A stretch of DNA of 64,000 nt from positions 8,848,300 to 8,912,299 of the forward strand of contig NW_023998464.1 in assembly GCF_014805625.2 (NCBI RefSeq), in the 5' to 3' direction. Of the stretch, positions 11,461-23,800 are shown in pieces (within the stretch, counting starts at the first letter, position 1; every line of letters begins with the position of its first letter). Under the pieces are notes generated by a model that was given only the letters and a program-made list of their open reading frames with translations, was not told the origin of the DNA and searched no databases. The position numbers were made by a program, and so were the translations under genes. The DNA comes from Glossina fuscipes. Its lineage: Eukaryota; Arthropoda; Insecta; Diptera; Glossinidae.

Positions 11461-14400
11461 AAACTTTTCAAAGCGTATCACGCCTGTGCGATAAAAACTT
11501 TTAATTCGAAAACAAAAAAAAATCGACTGCACCCGCTCCATTTTACAGAGCAAGAGACCTTGATTCGTTTACTTTTTTTTGTCTTTTTTAGAATAATGAT
11601 GATAGGCATACAACATTCGGTAGCGACCGCGAATATAATTTTTTTACCTTTTTTTTGTAATCAATCATTCAGAGAATATCTCCTATGCGTGTGAGTGGTT
11701 ATTGTGAAAAGGAGGTGTGGAGAGAAAGATAGGAAGTGAGAACAACTTAGGAGAGATATGTCGGATTGGACTTTACCGCCGGGACATTTACTATACAAAC
11801 GATCGTACATCAATCGTAATTACACAAGTTAAATAAATTAAAGTTTAGCCCTCAAGTGGATAATGATACTACAAACATATGTCTAACTTCGTAAAGACTG
11901 TATTACCTAATTATTTAACATGTAACTTAAACTTTCTTCTAATGCCACATATAAAATTACTCCATTAAAGTAATTAAATTTATGTAATCTTATTTAACTC
12001 AGTTCAGCCATTCATAAAATTGCCCTTTATATAATATCCCTTTTAGAGAATATTAAAGTGGCTTAGAATTTCTTTGGACGATTATCCTACATTTAGACTC
12101 TTTACTTACCTTTTTGAAGTCGTTACTTTTGAATCGAATTTACCACATGGTGCATTTAAAAACTGCCATCGATGGCACTATTTAACCAAAGATTAATTTC
12201 CTTGAATAATTTATAATTTAGAAATATTTATTGGCATAGTTTCGGATGTGTTCTTTTTATTCATTTATATCTAATTCTTAGCATTTTATGATAAATTTTG
12301 TCAATAAATTTATTGTTCTAAATTTGAATCATATAGGTCTAGGAGTTACTAGTCGTCCTATGGCAAGCAAATGTAACGTAATAAGTCTACTAAATTTGCA
12401 TCCTGCCAGCACAGATTTTTGGCCCGCTCACATTTAAGGATTTTCATAGAAAGCAAGCCTTGATATAGTAATGAGATGTACTTTTAGGCTAACAACTGCA
12501 TTATTGAACGAAGAGATAGGATCAGCTAGTTTCGGGATTATTAATTTTGCTTGTTCTGTGTAAACAAATATAACAAGCGCTCTAAACTGACTACAGGCTT
12601 TAATTCAATTCAATTATGATCGACTCTTTCTAAATGACTTGTTTAAAATTGTAGAGCATTAACGTGAACCTTCAGTTATGAGTCAATAAATTTCCCGTAT
12701 TATATTTTAGATTCATTTTAAAGGCTTCAAGAGTACTACCCAAGATGCCAGAGAAACTTAAAAATTAATAAGTTGGACGTATGTCGTTCAAGTCGAACAT
12801 TTATATATAGTAGGTGCTGTCAAGTCAAACAAAAGAAGATGTAGTGTTCACGACACAATATACGATCGTTATGTTCAGGATATGGGCTTTCATTATAATT
12901 AAACATCCTTAAGCTGAAAGCTCAAAAAGCAAGAAAATGCTGTCAAGGTTTATAAGAAAGGCATTTTAAATATATAAATCAACGATCTGGAGACTTAAAT
13001 TAACAAATTCGACCCGATAAGGTTTTTCCTGTTTCTTGTGATTTTCGTAATAATGATAAAGAAAAAAACACTTTTTTCCATATGAAAGAAACGCGTACAA
13101 TTAAACAATAAGACAAACAAATCAGAAATAATCAGCACATATTCTTTTCTTTTTTATATACAATCTCGAATATACTCATATTAAAATTTGAATTTAGCAT
13201 AATATTAACAAAATCATTTTAGAAAAACTCATTCAATATAAATTTAAATTAGCGGTAGTTGTATTGAATTAAACTTTTTGAAGGTTTTTTGCGTGTTCTC
13301 TTGTTCTTAATTCTTTTCCTTTTTTTTTTGTTTGTTGTTATGTATGTTATTGTGTGTAAACCTTTTTCCCTCGATGCTGCTATTCTAATTATAATTGGCT
13401 GCAAAGTTTTATATAGGTTCAGAAAAATGTAAATCTGTGTAGGAATGTGCACATTATGACGCCGCTGATTAAAAAAAATGGTGAAACCTCCCCTATTCGA
13501 AAGCAATACTTATTTTTATCTTTTTATTCAATTAGAGAACGCGTTTAAATTTTAATTGTTTTCGCTGAGGCAAGTGACAATAGTCAATTCTTTATAACTG
13601 GCGAATGTGATATATAACTTATGATTGGTAAAAAAAAACTATATACCAATCACTGAGAGTACTTGAAATCTTTGAGAATGGTGGACAATTAAAACTTTTA
13701 ATATATCGATTAGTAAAAGAGTTTGGAAAACGCATTTTTCTTGAGTAGATGAGTCCAAGCTAAGGTCTTAATATGAAAGTTTAGGCTAAAAACATTGTTA
13801 TTCATGTAGAAAATGCTGGCAATCAGTCCACATTCGGTTAAAAAGGTTGGATATTAAGTAAGAAGTTTTCCCGAAGCTATTCGTATTGAATGTACGCATG
13901 AAACGATGCAAGAAAATGAGAAAATTGCAAACTACACATGCTTGACAATGTGTTGAAATCAATATATGTCATCTCAAACTGTTAAATATTGTTCGAGTTC
14001 GTTTATAGCCTGGAGTAGATCGACGTTCGCATTGTCCGCTAGGCCACCGCAAGCAAAATCTTAGAAAGTAAAACCACGGCAAACGAATTTACTCAGACCA
14101 CTGTCGTTACACTTTTCCTTATGCCGTTCATGCCTTGCCCGTTTTTATTGCGAGATATTGAAATGCGTTCAAAAAAAGCATAATTTATCTTCTCACATTC
14201 AAATAAATTAAAATTTACATATAATGACAATGAACATTTTTTAGGAATTTTTTCATGAAACTTTTAAAATCTCGATGTAACTTCCAGCTTTCCATATTTC
14301 AGCTGTTTGATTATCCATATGTGGGATGCACCAGTAAAGTGATCAGTAGTAAACAGCGTCTGGCGAAATTTCCCTATGATATCACGATGAAATGCAAGAC

Positions 14401-15674
14401 TTCGAATTCAATCGTACCAAAATCTTCATCCGTTCATGCCGTCGCACTTTTATGAACGATTCGATATTTGAACGAAAGCATGTTTTTTGGCCAGTATTTC
14501 TTGGACTTTTTAGTCGGATTTAACACATATCAGATCTGCTAATAATTTCAGTAAGAGCGTTATATAAATTACAAACCAGTTAAAATCGGGCAAGACCTGC
14601 AGCTGCTCATAAAGCTTGAAACGTTTACCTTGTTGCCATGTAAAGTTCTGATTTCATAAAAATCCTAATTGTTATATTGTGATCCAAACTAGTTGTCCAA
14701 ATTTTTCAGATATATGTTTAGAGATCAAAAGATATGCTAAGAAAACGATTTTAGTATCACATAAAAGCTACAAAATATATTCAATTTCATTAAAATGTTT
14801 TGAAAATGGTGGCCTTTTGTTTTAACGCAACAGCATGATCAGATATGTGATTATTGCAACGTTTTCGATTTATAAGGAGAGTCCGTTGTATATTTTCCTT
14901 CCTTAATCCATCACTAGATACTGCGCATAAGGCAAAAAATTAGAGTACCGCCATTGTTCAATAATAAATATGATCACGTATTTCTTATTATTACTATAAA
15001 TGAGCTTACCCAAGCTTAGCGCTATTTTCATTCAATGAATGTTTGATGCATATTAATTTAAAAAGACGAAAGCAAAAATTTTTATCAAGCTTTTACAGGA
15101 ATTTGATAAATATATTTAAGCCAAATTAAATTAAGTTATTTTCATTGTTGACAAATTAATATAAAGAACTCAATCAATGTGTGCCTAACTAGTCTTGATT
15201 GAATATAATTTTTTAAAGAATTTGTATCTAAATGCTTTTAAATATTCTTACAATACTTTTCACATAAATGAAACATTCTGAAGAATTTTACCCTTATTAC
15301 GAAGATCTTCACTACAAGCCATTGATGAAGTCATTTCTCGCATGAGAACTATCTAAAAGATCCAGTCAGCGAAAAAATTTGCTGGAGGAATGCTTTGAAA
15401 AACTACGCATTCTAGCCACATAAGATAATTTTATTGTAATTTACGAACTGTACTAAACTTTAAGTAGACCTTGCATTAACTGTTAAATTTTTTCCTATCT
15501 TTTGAAGATTTTCTTTTTTTTTATATAATTCAAAATCAGAGACTATGTGGCCTATACGTTATATTTCACGTTTATATACGGCTTGTTTGGATAAAAAAAC
15601 GAATTTAAACTGTAAACAAAAACGATTACATTTTAATTATTCCCACGATTCCAATAAGTGGCTCAGAGGCGCAT
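11461..15674. other. Non-coding stretch
   Basis: This is AT-rich DNA with homopolymer runs and a weak repeat-like block near 14020-14130. No exon with matching splice signals, RNA gene or transposon could be supported. Short open frames here have low-complexity or shadow composition. Confidence 0.4.
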
Positions 15675-16375
15675 AGTTTCAAAAAACTTGGAAAGATAAG
15701 TGGTTGCGACGAATCCGGTATGCAAAACCATGTAAGAGAACCGAAAAAGTTTGCACGTGGTCTATGTAAGCAATACTGAAAGGAGATAGCACAAAAACGC
15801 GAAAAATAATCGCAGATAATATTATCCAACTGACTTCCGCTACAACTACTATAGTAACCATTCGAAAGTCAGGGGAATGAGTGCTATATAAGCTGAGTGG
15901 CAAGCAGATGACAAACCGAACACTAATGTATAAAACACTACTTCGAAGATATGAAAAAGAATCGCTTATACATCGCATCGACATGGCATAGGAAAAATGA
16001 ATTTATTTTGAAAATCTATTATGGAAAAAGTTATCGTCAACAAAAGCAGATCATTGCAGACAAATGGGAGTGCTTCGTGTTTGGTGATGTCAAAAGAAAT
16101 GTTAGTATGTAACAAAAGCAACTCTCTCAGCAATATCAACCACAATATGCTGGGAAAACGGTTTGCGGAGATGGAAGGGGTTTTTACTTATTGAAGTTGT
16201 ACCAGCATACATAGCAAAATTAGTTACAGATAAATTGACGGAATTCGTTGCCACATTCATTGTATTCACCGCAGTTGGCTTTATCATATTATCACTTGTT
16301 TGCGTCGATGTCGCGCTTATTTCGCAAGCAACATTTTCTTACTTAGGTTGAAATCCAGAAAAGTGTTGGTTAAAA
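15675..16375 (+). pseudogene. Mariner transposase relic (long, many stops and frameshifts)
   Basis: Across frames the + strand yields the ordered landmarks of a mariner transposase. These are REPKKF (after the HTH), a linker block with RKSGE then a stop where WVP is expected, and KLSGKQM...RTLMYKTLLRRYEKESLIHRI. The block EK-stop-IYFENL follows, where the DEKW catalytic region is expected. Then come AKLVTDKLTEF and LPHSLYSPQLALSYYHLFASM, the segment around the third catalytic acidic residue, here LALS where LAPSD is expected. Two expected Trp codons are TGA (15878-15880 and 15998-16000). It is dead. No terminal inverted repeats were identified. Confidence 0.75.
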
Positions 16376-19300
16376 GCCAAAAGGTTCATTTAATCGCTAC
16401 AAATTCGAAAAAAAAGATTGTGAAGCTATAGTCTGTAAAACTTATTTTTTACATCGTCCCTTTGTACGTAATAAAAAACCCGCGGGCTAATATTCGGAAT
16501 GCGATACTGGATGGCAAAAGTATATCTAACGTCTTTGATGATGGGAAGACTTTTCTACCTGGATTGCAGGAACTTATTGAAATGATGGGTTTGTCTGTCT
16601 TCTTCGCTGCGCCTTAGCTGACATACGCCAAATCTATCATTCATGTTAACTTTATGCGAAAGTAACTGGCACCAAGACAGATTTAAGATAGACTCAGCTA
16701 TTTTTGTACCGATCGATTCGTTTGGATTCCTTGCGCCAATTTTTCAAGCCCTGTCCGATACCGCTTCCTTCAGAAAGTAGGATTTCATACGTCAAAAGGG
16801 GCTAAATAATAATATGGAGCGATCTGTTGGATCCAATTATATATAAGACTTGTGTTGAAAAATAGCTAGATAATATGTGCATAATGTACTTAATATGTTG
16901 AGTACAAAAATACGTGAACAAACATCATATAAATGGTATAGGGTGCAGTGACTAAAAAATATCAGCAAAGAACTTGCGTTTAACTTTGTTTCAAAGCAGT
17001 AAAATAGTTGCACCAAATTTCTGCTCCGATTATACCTACTGTATTCAACCAGAAAGATATAAGCGACGACCGAAGTTTCGAAAGCCAATCCGGACTCCAC
17101 TTAAAGAATTATTTTAAATACTGGAGAGGATGTGTGCATGGGCATATGCGACGTGAATATGAAAACAGAAAAGGATTTTAAGACTTAAATTTTCTCAGAT
17201 TTATAGAGATATGTTAGACCTTAGGTAAACATGGCTTGGAAGTGGTTTCGCGAACGTTACTGTTTCTCTCCTTACGTACTTGTATAAATTGACAAATTTA
17301 TTAGAGTCAAAAAGCGAATCATTGCAATTTTTGTTCTTTGGCCTTACAATGAACTTATTTCAAATTGCAGGCACGTACATACACGCTCATCTACTTGCCC
17401 GCTAAATGAATATATGTACAAGAAAAGTAATAATGATGAGATTTGATGCAAATATGTATACGGGTTCGCTAAGATTTCTCTTGTATCAGTTTAGCATTAT
17501 TCTTATATTATATGCTCGGCATTGTATTGCGTTTAAAATTTATTTATCATGCAAATTATCTAAAAATTTAATCATTTTACGCAATTTCAAAAGACTTGCT
17601 ATGTTAAACGGAACAATTGAAATAATCTGTGCTTACGTACGTATAGCAATCCTAATATACGAACTTTTATCACAGCCGCAGAATCTGAGATACTTTAATT
17701 AGATTACTAATACGGCTGAAGGGAAATATGAAATGAATTCAATCTAAAAACTTCTATATTAAGTTGTAGCAAAAGTCTTAATGGTTCTGTCATTACACAT
17801 GAATACGTTTAAATGTCTTCTGAAATTATATCATTAATGCTGTCTATAGGGTATTTTATACAAAAAGAACGATATATTAGATTTTTTAGTCATCGAGCTG
17901 AAACTAGGGACATCATTATTGTAATTTTTTATTTTTATCTGATGCACAACTATTTCAAGGATTTGTTTTTTCTCTCAACAAATATTTTTCAAAAAGATTA
18001 CAATCGAATAGAAATTTTACAAATTCATGATATAACGAATTTTTTTAAAATTCGTTTCGCCTATAATTCATAAAAATATACTATAGGTTAATGCAGACAT
18101 TTACATATTTTTATTATATGTATTATCAATATCCCAAGTAAACTTCTCGATATTAACAGATGTTGGAATTCTTAACAAATATTTCGTTGTAATCAATACT
18201 TTCGATGGAGTATAATGATGGTTCTTATTGCATACTTATAACTTTTGCCTTTCCAGATCATTTATTTATAGGCAATTATAACTAATGTCTTTGGTTGATC
18301 GATTTCCCATATCTAATCATCAAAACAAAATTAGCGAAAAATATTACTTTTAGAACCTACGGAGCATCGAGAAATAAGTTTCATCATAGCACCTATGTCT
18401 TCGGCCTACTATTATATGTTGTTCTTTTAAAAATGTCAATAATTTATTTGTAACAAAGAGAAGTTTTACATTAAATATCCCGTTGAAATAAACACCGAAA
18501 GCGACCGCAAATGCTTTTGATGCTTCACTCGTAAAAAGTGATGCTAAATTCATAAACGCTGTACACAACTCTCCGTCCAGTATAAATGTTGACATTTCCC
18601 TGCCCTGATAAGACTTTCCTCTCTGATTAACTTTTGTTTGAACCAACGACTCGACTAGGCCACCTTACTACCCTTATATCAATGGGTCAATATTAATTGT
18701 TTAGATAAATAGCCTGGAAAGACCACAAGTCTTTTCGGTGAGGAAAAAGACAGTACTTTGAGTGAAACATTTTTTACTATCCTCATAATATTTTCTTTCT
18801 TAAAAATCGCTAATATTATCGTTTATAAGAAACCTGTTAGAAAGGGCAAAGGTGGTAAGGAATACTTAACAATGGTCGATGTCAAAGGGCGAGTTGAACA
18901 CTCAAATAGTTGGGAAAGTGTTCGAAAAATCCTAACATTTATTTGTGATTCTAAAGAAATGTTTCCTATGTATTTTTTTTTTCTTTAAGTATGAACAGTC
19001 GCCCAGAGGTGATCGTCTATTCGTGTAACACGGTGGTGATCAGAAAGAAACGAAAAAACACAAGTGGGAGCTGGTGACCGCTACTAGCACGTATTTAGTC
19101 TGTAAGCGTTACCACGTCTTTACCAATTGGGCACTTGCTGCATCTAGGACTAAAGTAAACTCTACACACTGAACTTGACACTCGCGATTTTTACCTAGCC
19201 AGCTGGTGAATGTTTTTTGAGGGCATTTGAGACAAGTCATTATACTTGAATGAAATGAACTATCTAGTTTTACTTTACTAACAATTCGTTTAAAGAGCAT

Positions 19301-20749
19301 ACCGCAAAAATCCACTGAAATATATGAATCGAAAATTCTTTGGATTCATGAGGGAGTTATAATTTAAATTTCCTTTCTTATGGTTGCTTCGGACTTTTTA
19401 CGTAAGGTTGGTCAGAATCGTATAATATCTTACTTTAGCCCCATTGGTGATTTTACGAGTCCAAGTTCAACTCACTGAATCTAGGTAGATTTCTTTATCT
19501 TATATAAATAATGTCGAATATCTAATAAGAGCCAGTGTCTTTTCTATTTAACCTTCATTTCTATATCATCTATTGATTGCGTATTTCTAAATACTGCAAA
19601 CGTAATAACAAACTTATTATAACACATTTGAAAACAATCTCCTAATATATATATTTATATATATATGCATGCGTACACATGTTCCGATTGTTTATATTGC
19701 ATGCGAAGATCATAGAATTCACCTGAAAAAAGTGCTTGCGCTTGCAATACTTTGCCGGATAATTAAAATTTCTTATTTGTAATTCACACAAACATATTTT
19801 AGTACACGCTTTTATTGTGCAGAAGATAAGTTTTGCATTAAAAATATTATGGTATTTGCGGTTTACATATTAAAATTAGTTTTAAGAAAATTATTTATAT
19901 TTAATTTTTGCTTGCTTTTCTATTTCGCTAAAGAAATTCATTTGTACTGCGGCGGCCGCAGCAATGCAGTGAATGCAACGCTGAAAAATATGTGAAAATT
20001 TGTGTTACTATCGCTGCTGTTGTTGTTGTTCTTTTTGCCCATTGTAAAATGAGCAAAAATTTAATGATGATCACAGCAGAATTTCTAGCAACATAACAAT
20101 ATTTGAATCTAAACTAATATAACATATGTGAAGTATTTTTTGCTTACGTTATCAACAGTTTTTACTTTTCGGTGCCGCCCACCACTCAGCACTCACCATC
20201 CATCGTCTTCGTCATGATCACCATACACCTCGCACGAATGCAAGTCTATGTATACGAACAATATGAATGATATACAGAATTAAATATGTTGCGAGACATT
20301 TACTTTGCGAATGTATCTGCACTTTGCAATTTGGTTCGAATTCGATAGGCGAGGGAATAGCAGGAGTGACTGAGCGATAGAAATTTTAGTTTTTTTTAAC
20401 CGCCTCTAGCTCTTGTCTTATTCAGAACTTATTCTGTCAATCAGAAGCGAACGGGTCCTCAGGTAGTTAGCGGGAATTAGTGGGTAATGTGAAAAAAAAG
20501 TAAAAAAAACCTATCGAAACGGAAACAATATTTAAAAAACTAAATCTATTTAAGCACTATTTTAAGTATGTGCTAACTTATTCTTATTCTAAATCGGACT
20601 AAAATTCAATTAATAATTCTTTCACTTATTTATTGGTGGCTTTGGCGATTTAAAAATTTTTGTGTTTAACGCATATGGGACGTGATACTAAAAATAAGAA
20701 TAAATGCTCGGAAAAATCTCTTACAAATCTATTCTGTATTTTATTTTAG
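16376..20749. other. Non-coding stretch, probable upstream/5' region of the EF-hand gene
   Basis: No supported exon is present. From about 20150 the base composition becomes less AT-rich, with a run of cacc/catc words. A possible donor cctcag|gtagtt near 20460 could end an untranslated first exon of the gene whose coding starts at 20791. That is inference, and a promoter cannot be placed. Confidence 0.35.
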
Positions 20750-20790
20750 ATAAATTGTGTTCAATTTAAAAACGATTTAATTTCCTCACA
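20750..20790 (+). promoter_or_regulatory. 5' UTR part of the first coding exon (EF-hand gene)
   Basis: A strong acceptor (ttctgtattttattttag, ending 20749) precedes the start codon by 41 bp. The exon therefore begins with untranslated sequence, and at least one upstream non-coding exon must exist. The bases before ATG are cctcaca, acceptable for a fly start. Confidence 0.65.
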
Positions 20791-20842
20791 ATGGCCTACT
20801 CTTGGGACAACCGTGTCGACTTTATTGTTCGATATATGTACG
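20791..20842 (+). CDS. SCP exon 1 (coding part)
   Basis: It encodes residues 1-17 (MAYSWDNRVDFIVRYMY) plus the first base of Asp18. It ends g|gtaagt in phase 1. The start is chosen by the conserved MAYSWDN N-terminus and the acceptor 41 bp upstream. Confidence 0.93.
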
Positions 20843-23800
20843 GTAAGTATTCTTTTGTCTTTTGTTATAATATGTTATCCTACACCTAAAAAAAATGAAA
20901 AAGATTCCGTTCCTAGAAGATTCACTTTTTTTTCTTCTCATCATTCGTAAGAGTTTTGCTCGAATAAAAAGCATTTTAAACTCTGGCTAAATTGTGCAAA
21001 AAAAGAGAATACTAGAGATGAAACCATTACGTACTCTATGACCACTGTAAAGTGACTCGCAGCACGGCGTGAATTTATTGTTGTTTACTGTTGGCTTGTA
21101 TTGAAGCGAGAAATCTTTAATCAGCTCTTAAGGCGTGTAATTGACTTTGGAGGTATATTTAAAAATAGAGTGGAAAATTGTTAATTTTATGATAAGAATG
21201 TTGGAGGGCATCAACATTATAACTGCAAGCGCTGGAAGGCGGGGGTGGGGGGTGGGGGGGGGGGGACTACACCTACTTCGAATCTCAAGCCGTTCAAAAC
21301 TAGAACTTATATTTCATTCTTTCACTAACATATGCAAAAAAAGCGAATTATGTGATCATAAAGTATATAAGGTATAGCTATTGTCCAAATGACTGCGTAA
21401 GTAGTGAAGGCAGAGTTCACAAATGTGATCGTGTTGCATTATGTTATTGAATTCAGTCAGAGTCTAAGGATTCCATTCCAATCCAATGATGCTTAATTTC
21501 ATTTTACTTTACATATACATTATCGTTGAAGGTCTATTCATGAGATCAAAGCCATTGGTGGATTATTTTATGCGATTACTTTAGTACTAACAACGATAAG
21601 GAAGGCAGGTCGTACAACGTTTTGTGAAACAGCTGAGAATAACTTTTTTACGAAACATAAAGCGCATCACAACTATGATCATAAGAGTGATAAATTGGGT
21701 TCTTTAGAAAAGATGGAACCATCGTTATGCATGCACATTTCCTAGACCGGGAAATACATATATGACATCTACGCAATGGAAAGAAAACAACTGGAAAAAT
21801 TATATTCGCGTTAAAATGAAAATTCATTTCGCACATTGTAAATGCAAAATATATTAAATACCAGACTATTGTATTCTATTGATCTCTTAACTGGCCCCAG
21901 CAAGCATATATATCGGCTAATACATAAATATCCGTTAGAGATAAATGATAAATTAGAAATTTTATTTCTATTTGGAATGTGGAAATGTGTGTATATCAAG
22001 AGGGGATATCATCCAAATTTCACACAGACAGCTTTTTGCCTCAATTTTTTGTACCGCGAACTTTCCACGGATATATAATGGACGCGCAAACGGACTACTA
22101 CTAAGAATCTTCAACCCCTTAAGAATATAAATTGTTTATGAAGAAAACGTACATACATCGGCGGCGGAAGCTACAAACGATAATAAGTTATTTTTAAAGT
22201 GTGATATATAAAAAACATTATTATTTAAATTTCTTCAAAAGAAGATTTTCTTCTAAACGATATCCCGGGTTTACCTAATCGAAGCATCCGCACATAGTTT
22301 ACTACTCAGCCTTTGTTCCTAGTTCATAGCTAATACGCTCTATGTCCTCTTTGCGACTAGAAAACTTTACTGACCTTTGTTTCCAGATTAATATTCACAA
22401 AATCATGATCAACTCAAATGCCAAAATAGTATTTCAAATTTTATAAACTTAGATATAAAAAAAATCTTATAATCAAGCGAAAAGATGATTCAATTTCGGG
22501 CGATATTTTGCTTAGACTTATACACTACAATGTGTGTCAGACGTTTCGCGAAGGAAATGCGAAAATTGTCAAATGTTCATAAAAAATGTAAGCACTATAA
22601 AGTCATCACGAACCATATTCGCAAAAGCCTTCAAAAATTTGTTGCCAAAAAACTTGATTATGTTTCTAATGAAAACGCTTCTTAATAGTTTGAGTATTTA
22701 TTTTGAATCATCCACATGAGTATGAAATTAAAAATTCTCTCTAAAAGACTCGCCATTGAATTTTATAAATCATTCATTTTACATATAAAAAGAACATCAC
22801 AGGTGCGGCTTCCCATGTGTCAAATTCCGCTTTCCCTAATGTGAAGTAACTATGAGAGATTATCGAAATCTAAGGAGATGAAAACATCCACTAAGGCCGA
22901 TTGCAATTTTTCTGTTGTGTTGTTCTATTTGAACAAAAATTCACTCAAATTTACAAATTTAGTGCGAACCGAAAATACGTTATGGGATTTATTTACCTAC
23001 TCACGGGTTTATCTGTTGAAGAAGAAGAAAACATGTACGAACTACTGTTCTTTTATAGACATCCGTCCGTTACCGGTAATGTTTTCTTTATGCTTAAATC
23101 TTGCAGACTATAGATGCGTTTTTAAAATTGTGTGTCAAGTTGAAGAATTTTGTGACTCTTGCTAAATACTTTTGACATATGGACTGTCTGGTAAACTTAG
23201 TTAACGAAATTGTGTACATAGTTTATTAATTAGCAAAAATAGAAAAATAAAAAAAATTCGAATCAAATTGAAAACATTCAAACATAGTGGCAGCAATAGC
23301 AATACATGTGTGGTAAGTACGGAACGTCTATTTAAATTATCTTTTATACATAAATGGTGTAAACATACCGAACGAGTATGAATTCGAATCTCATGAAGGG
23401 CGAATTTATTTTCAAGAACTCCTGGTCCGGCTAATAACTGAGAAACTGGAACTGTATTTGTTGATTTTCACCATAAACTTCTAAAGACTTTAAGGCTTCT
23501 TTCAACTTTAACGTATAAAATTTATAAACTTTGAATTCATCCAAAGACACATTTACCGAGTTATCAAGATCAAACGAACGGACGAAACGATTTGGCCCTC
23601 TCACAATATCTTGGTCTGATCCATGAAATGCGTCCACAATACCGTAAGACACCTTACTATTCAAAAGCAATCAATGCAGTTGCACGCTTTTACGTAATTA
23701 CATTGTTAAAATGCGCAAATTTAGACTAAGTTCGCGGGAATGCCTTTCTCGAGCTACCTCGTTATCGTGTACGTTGCCATTGCGAACGTTATATTGTTAA

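Noticed and set aside
15626..15984. Minus-strand hydrophobic open frames resembling a membrane protein
   Set aside because: They are the antisense of the mariner relic on the + strand.
16102..16287. Minus-strand open frame
   Set aside because: It is antisense of the mariner segment AKLV...LPHSLYSP.
18350..18646. Minus-strand 98-codon open frame
   Set aside because: It has a plausible composition but no start context, splice sites or family resemblance that I can support.
22485..23165. Several short + strand open frames in SCP intron 1
   Set aside because: They have low complexity, overlap in different frames and lack splice consensus in matching phase.
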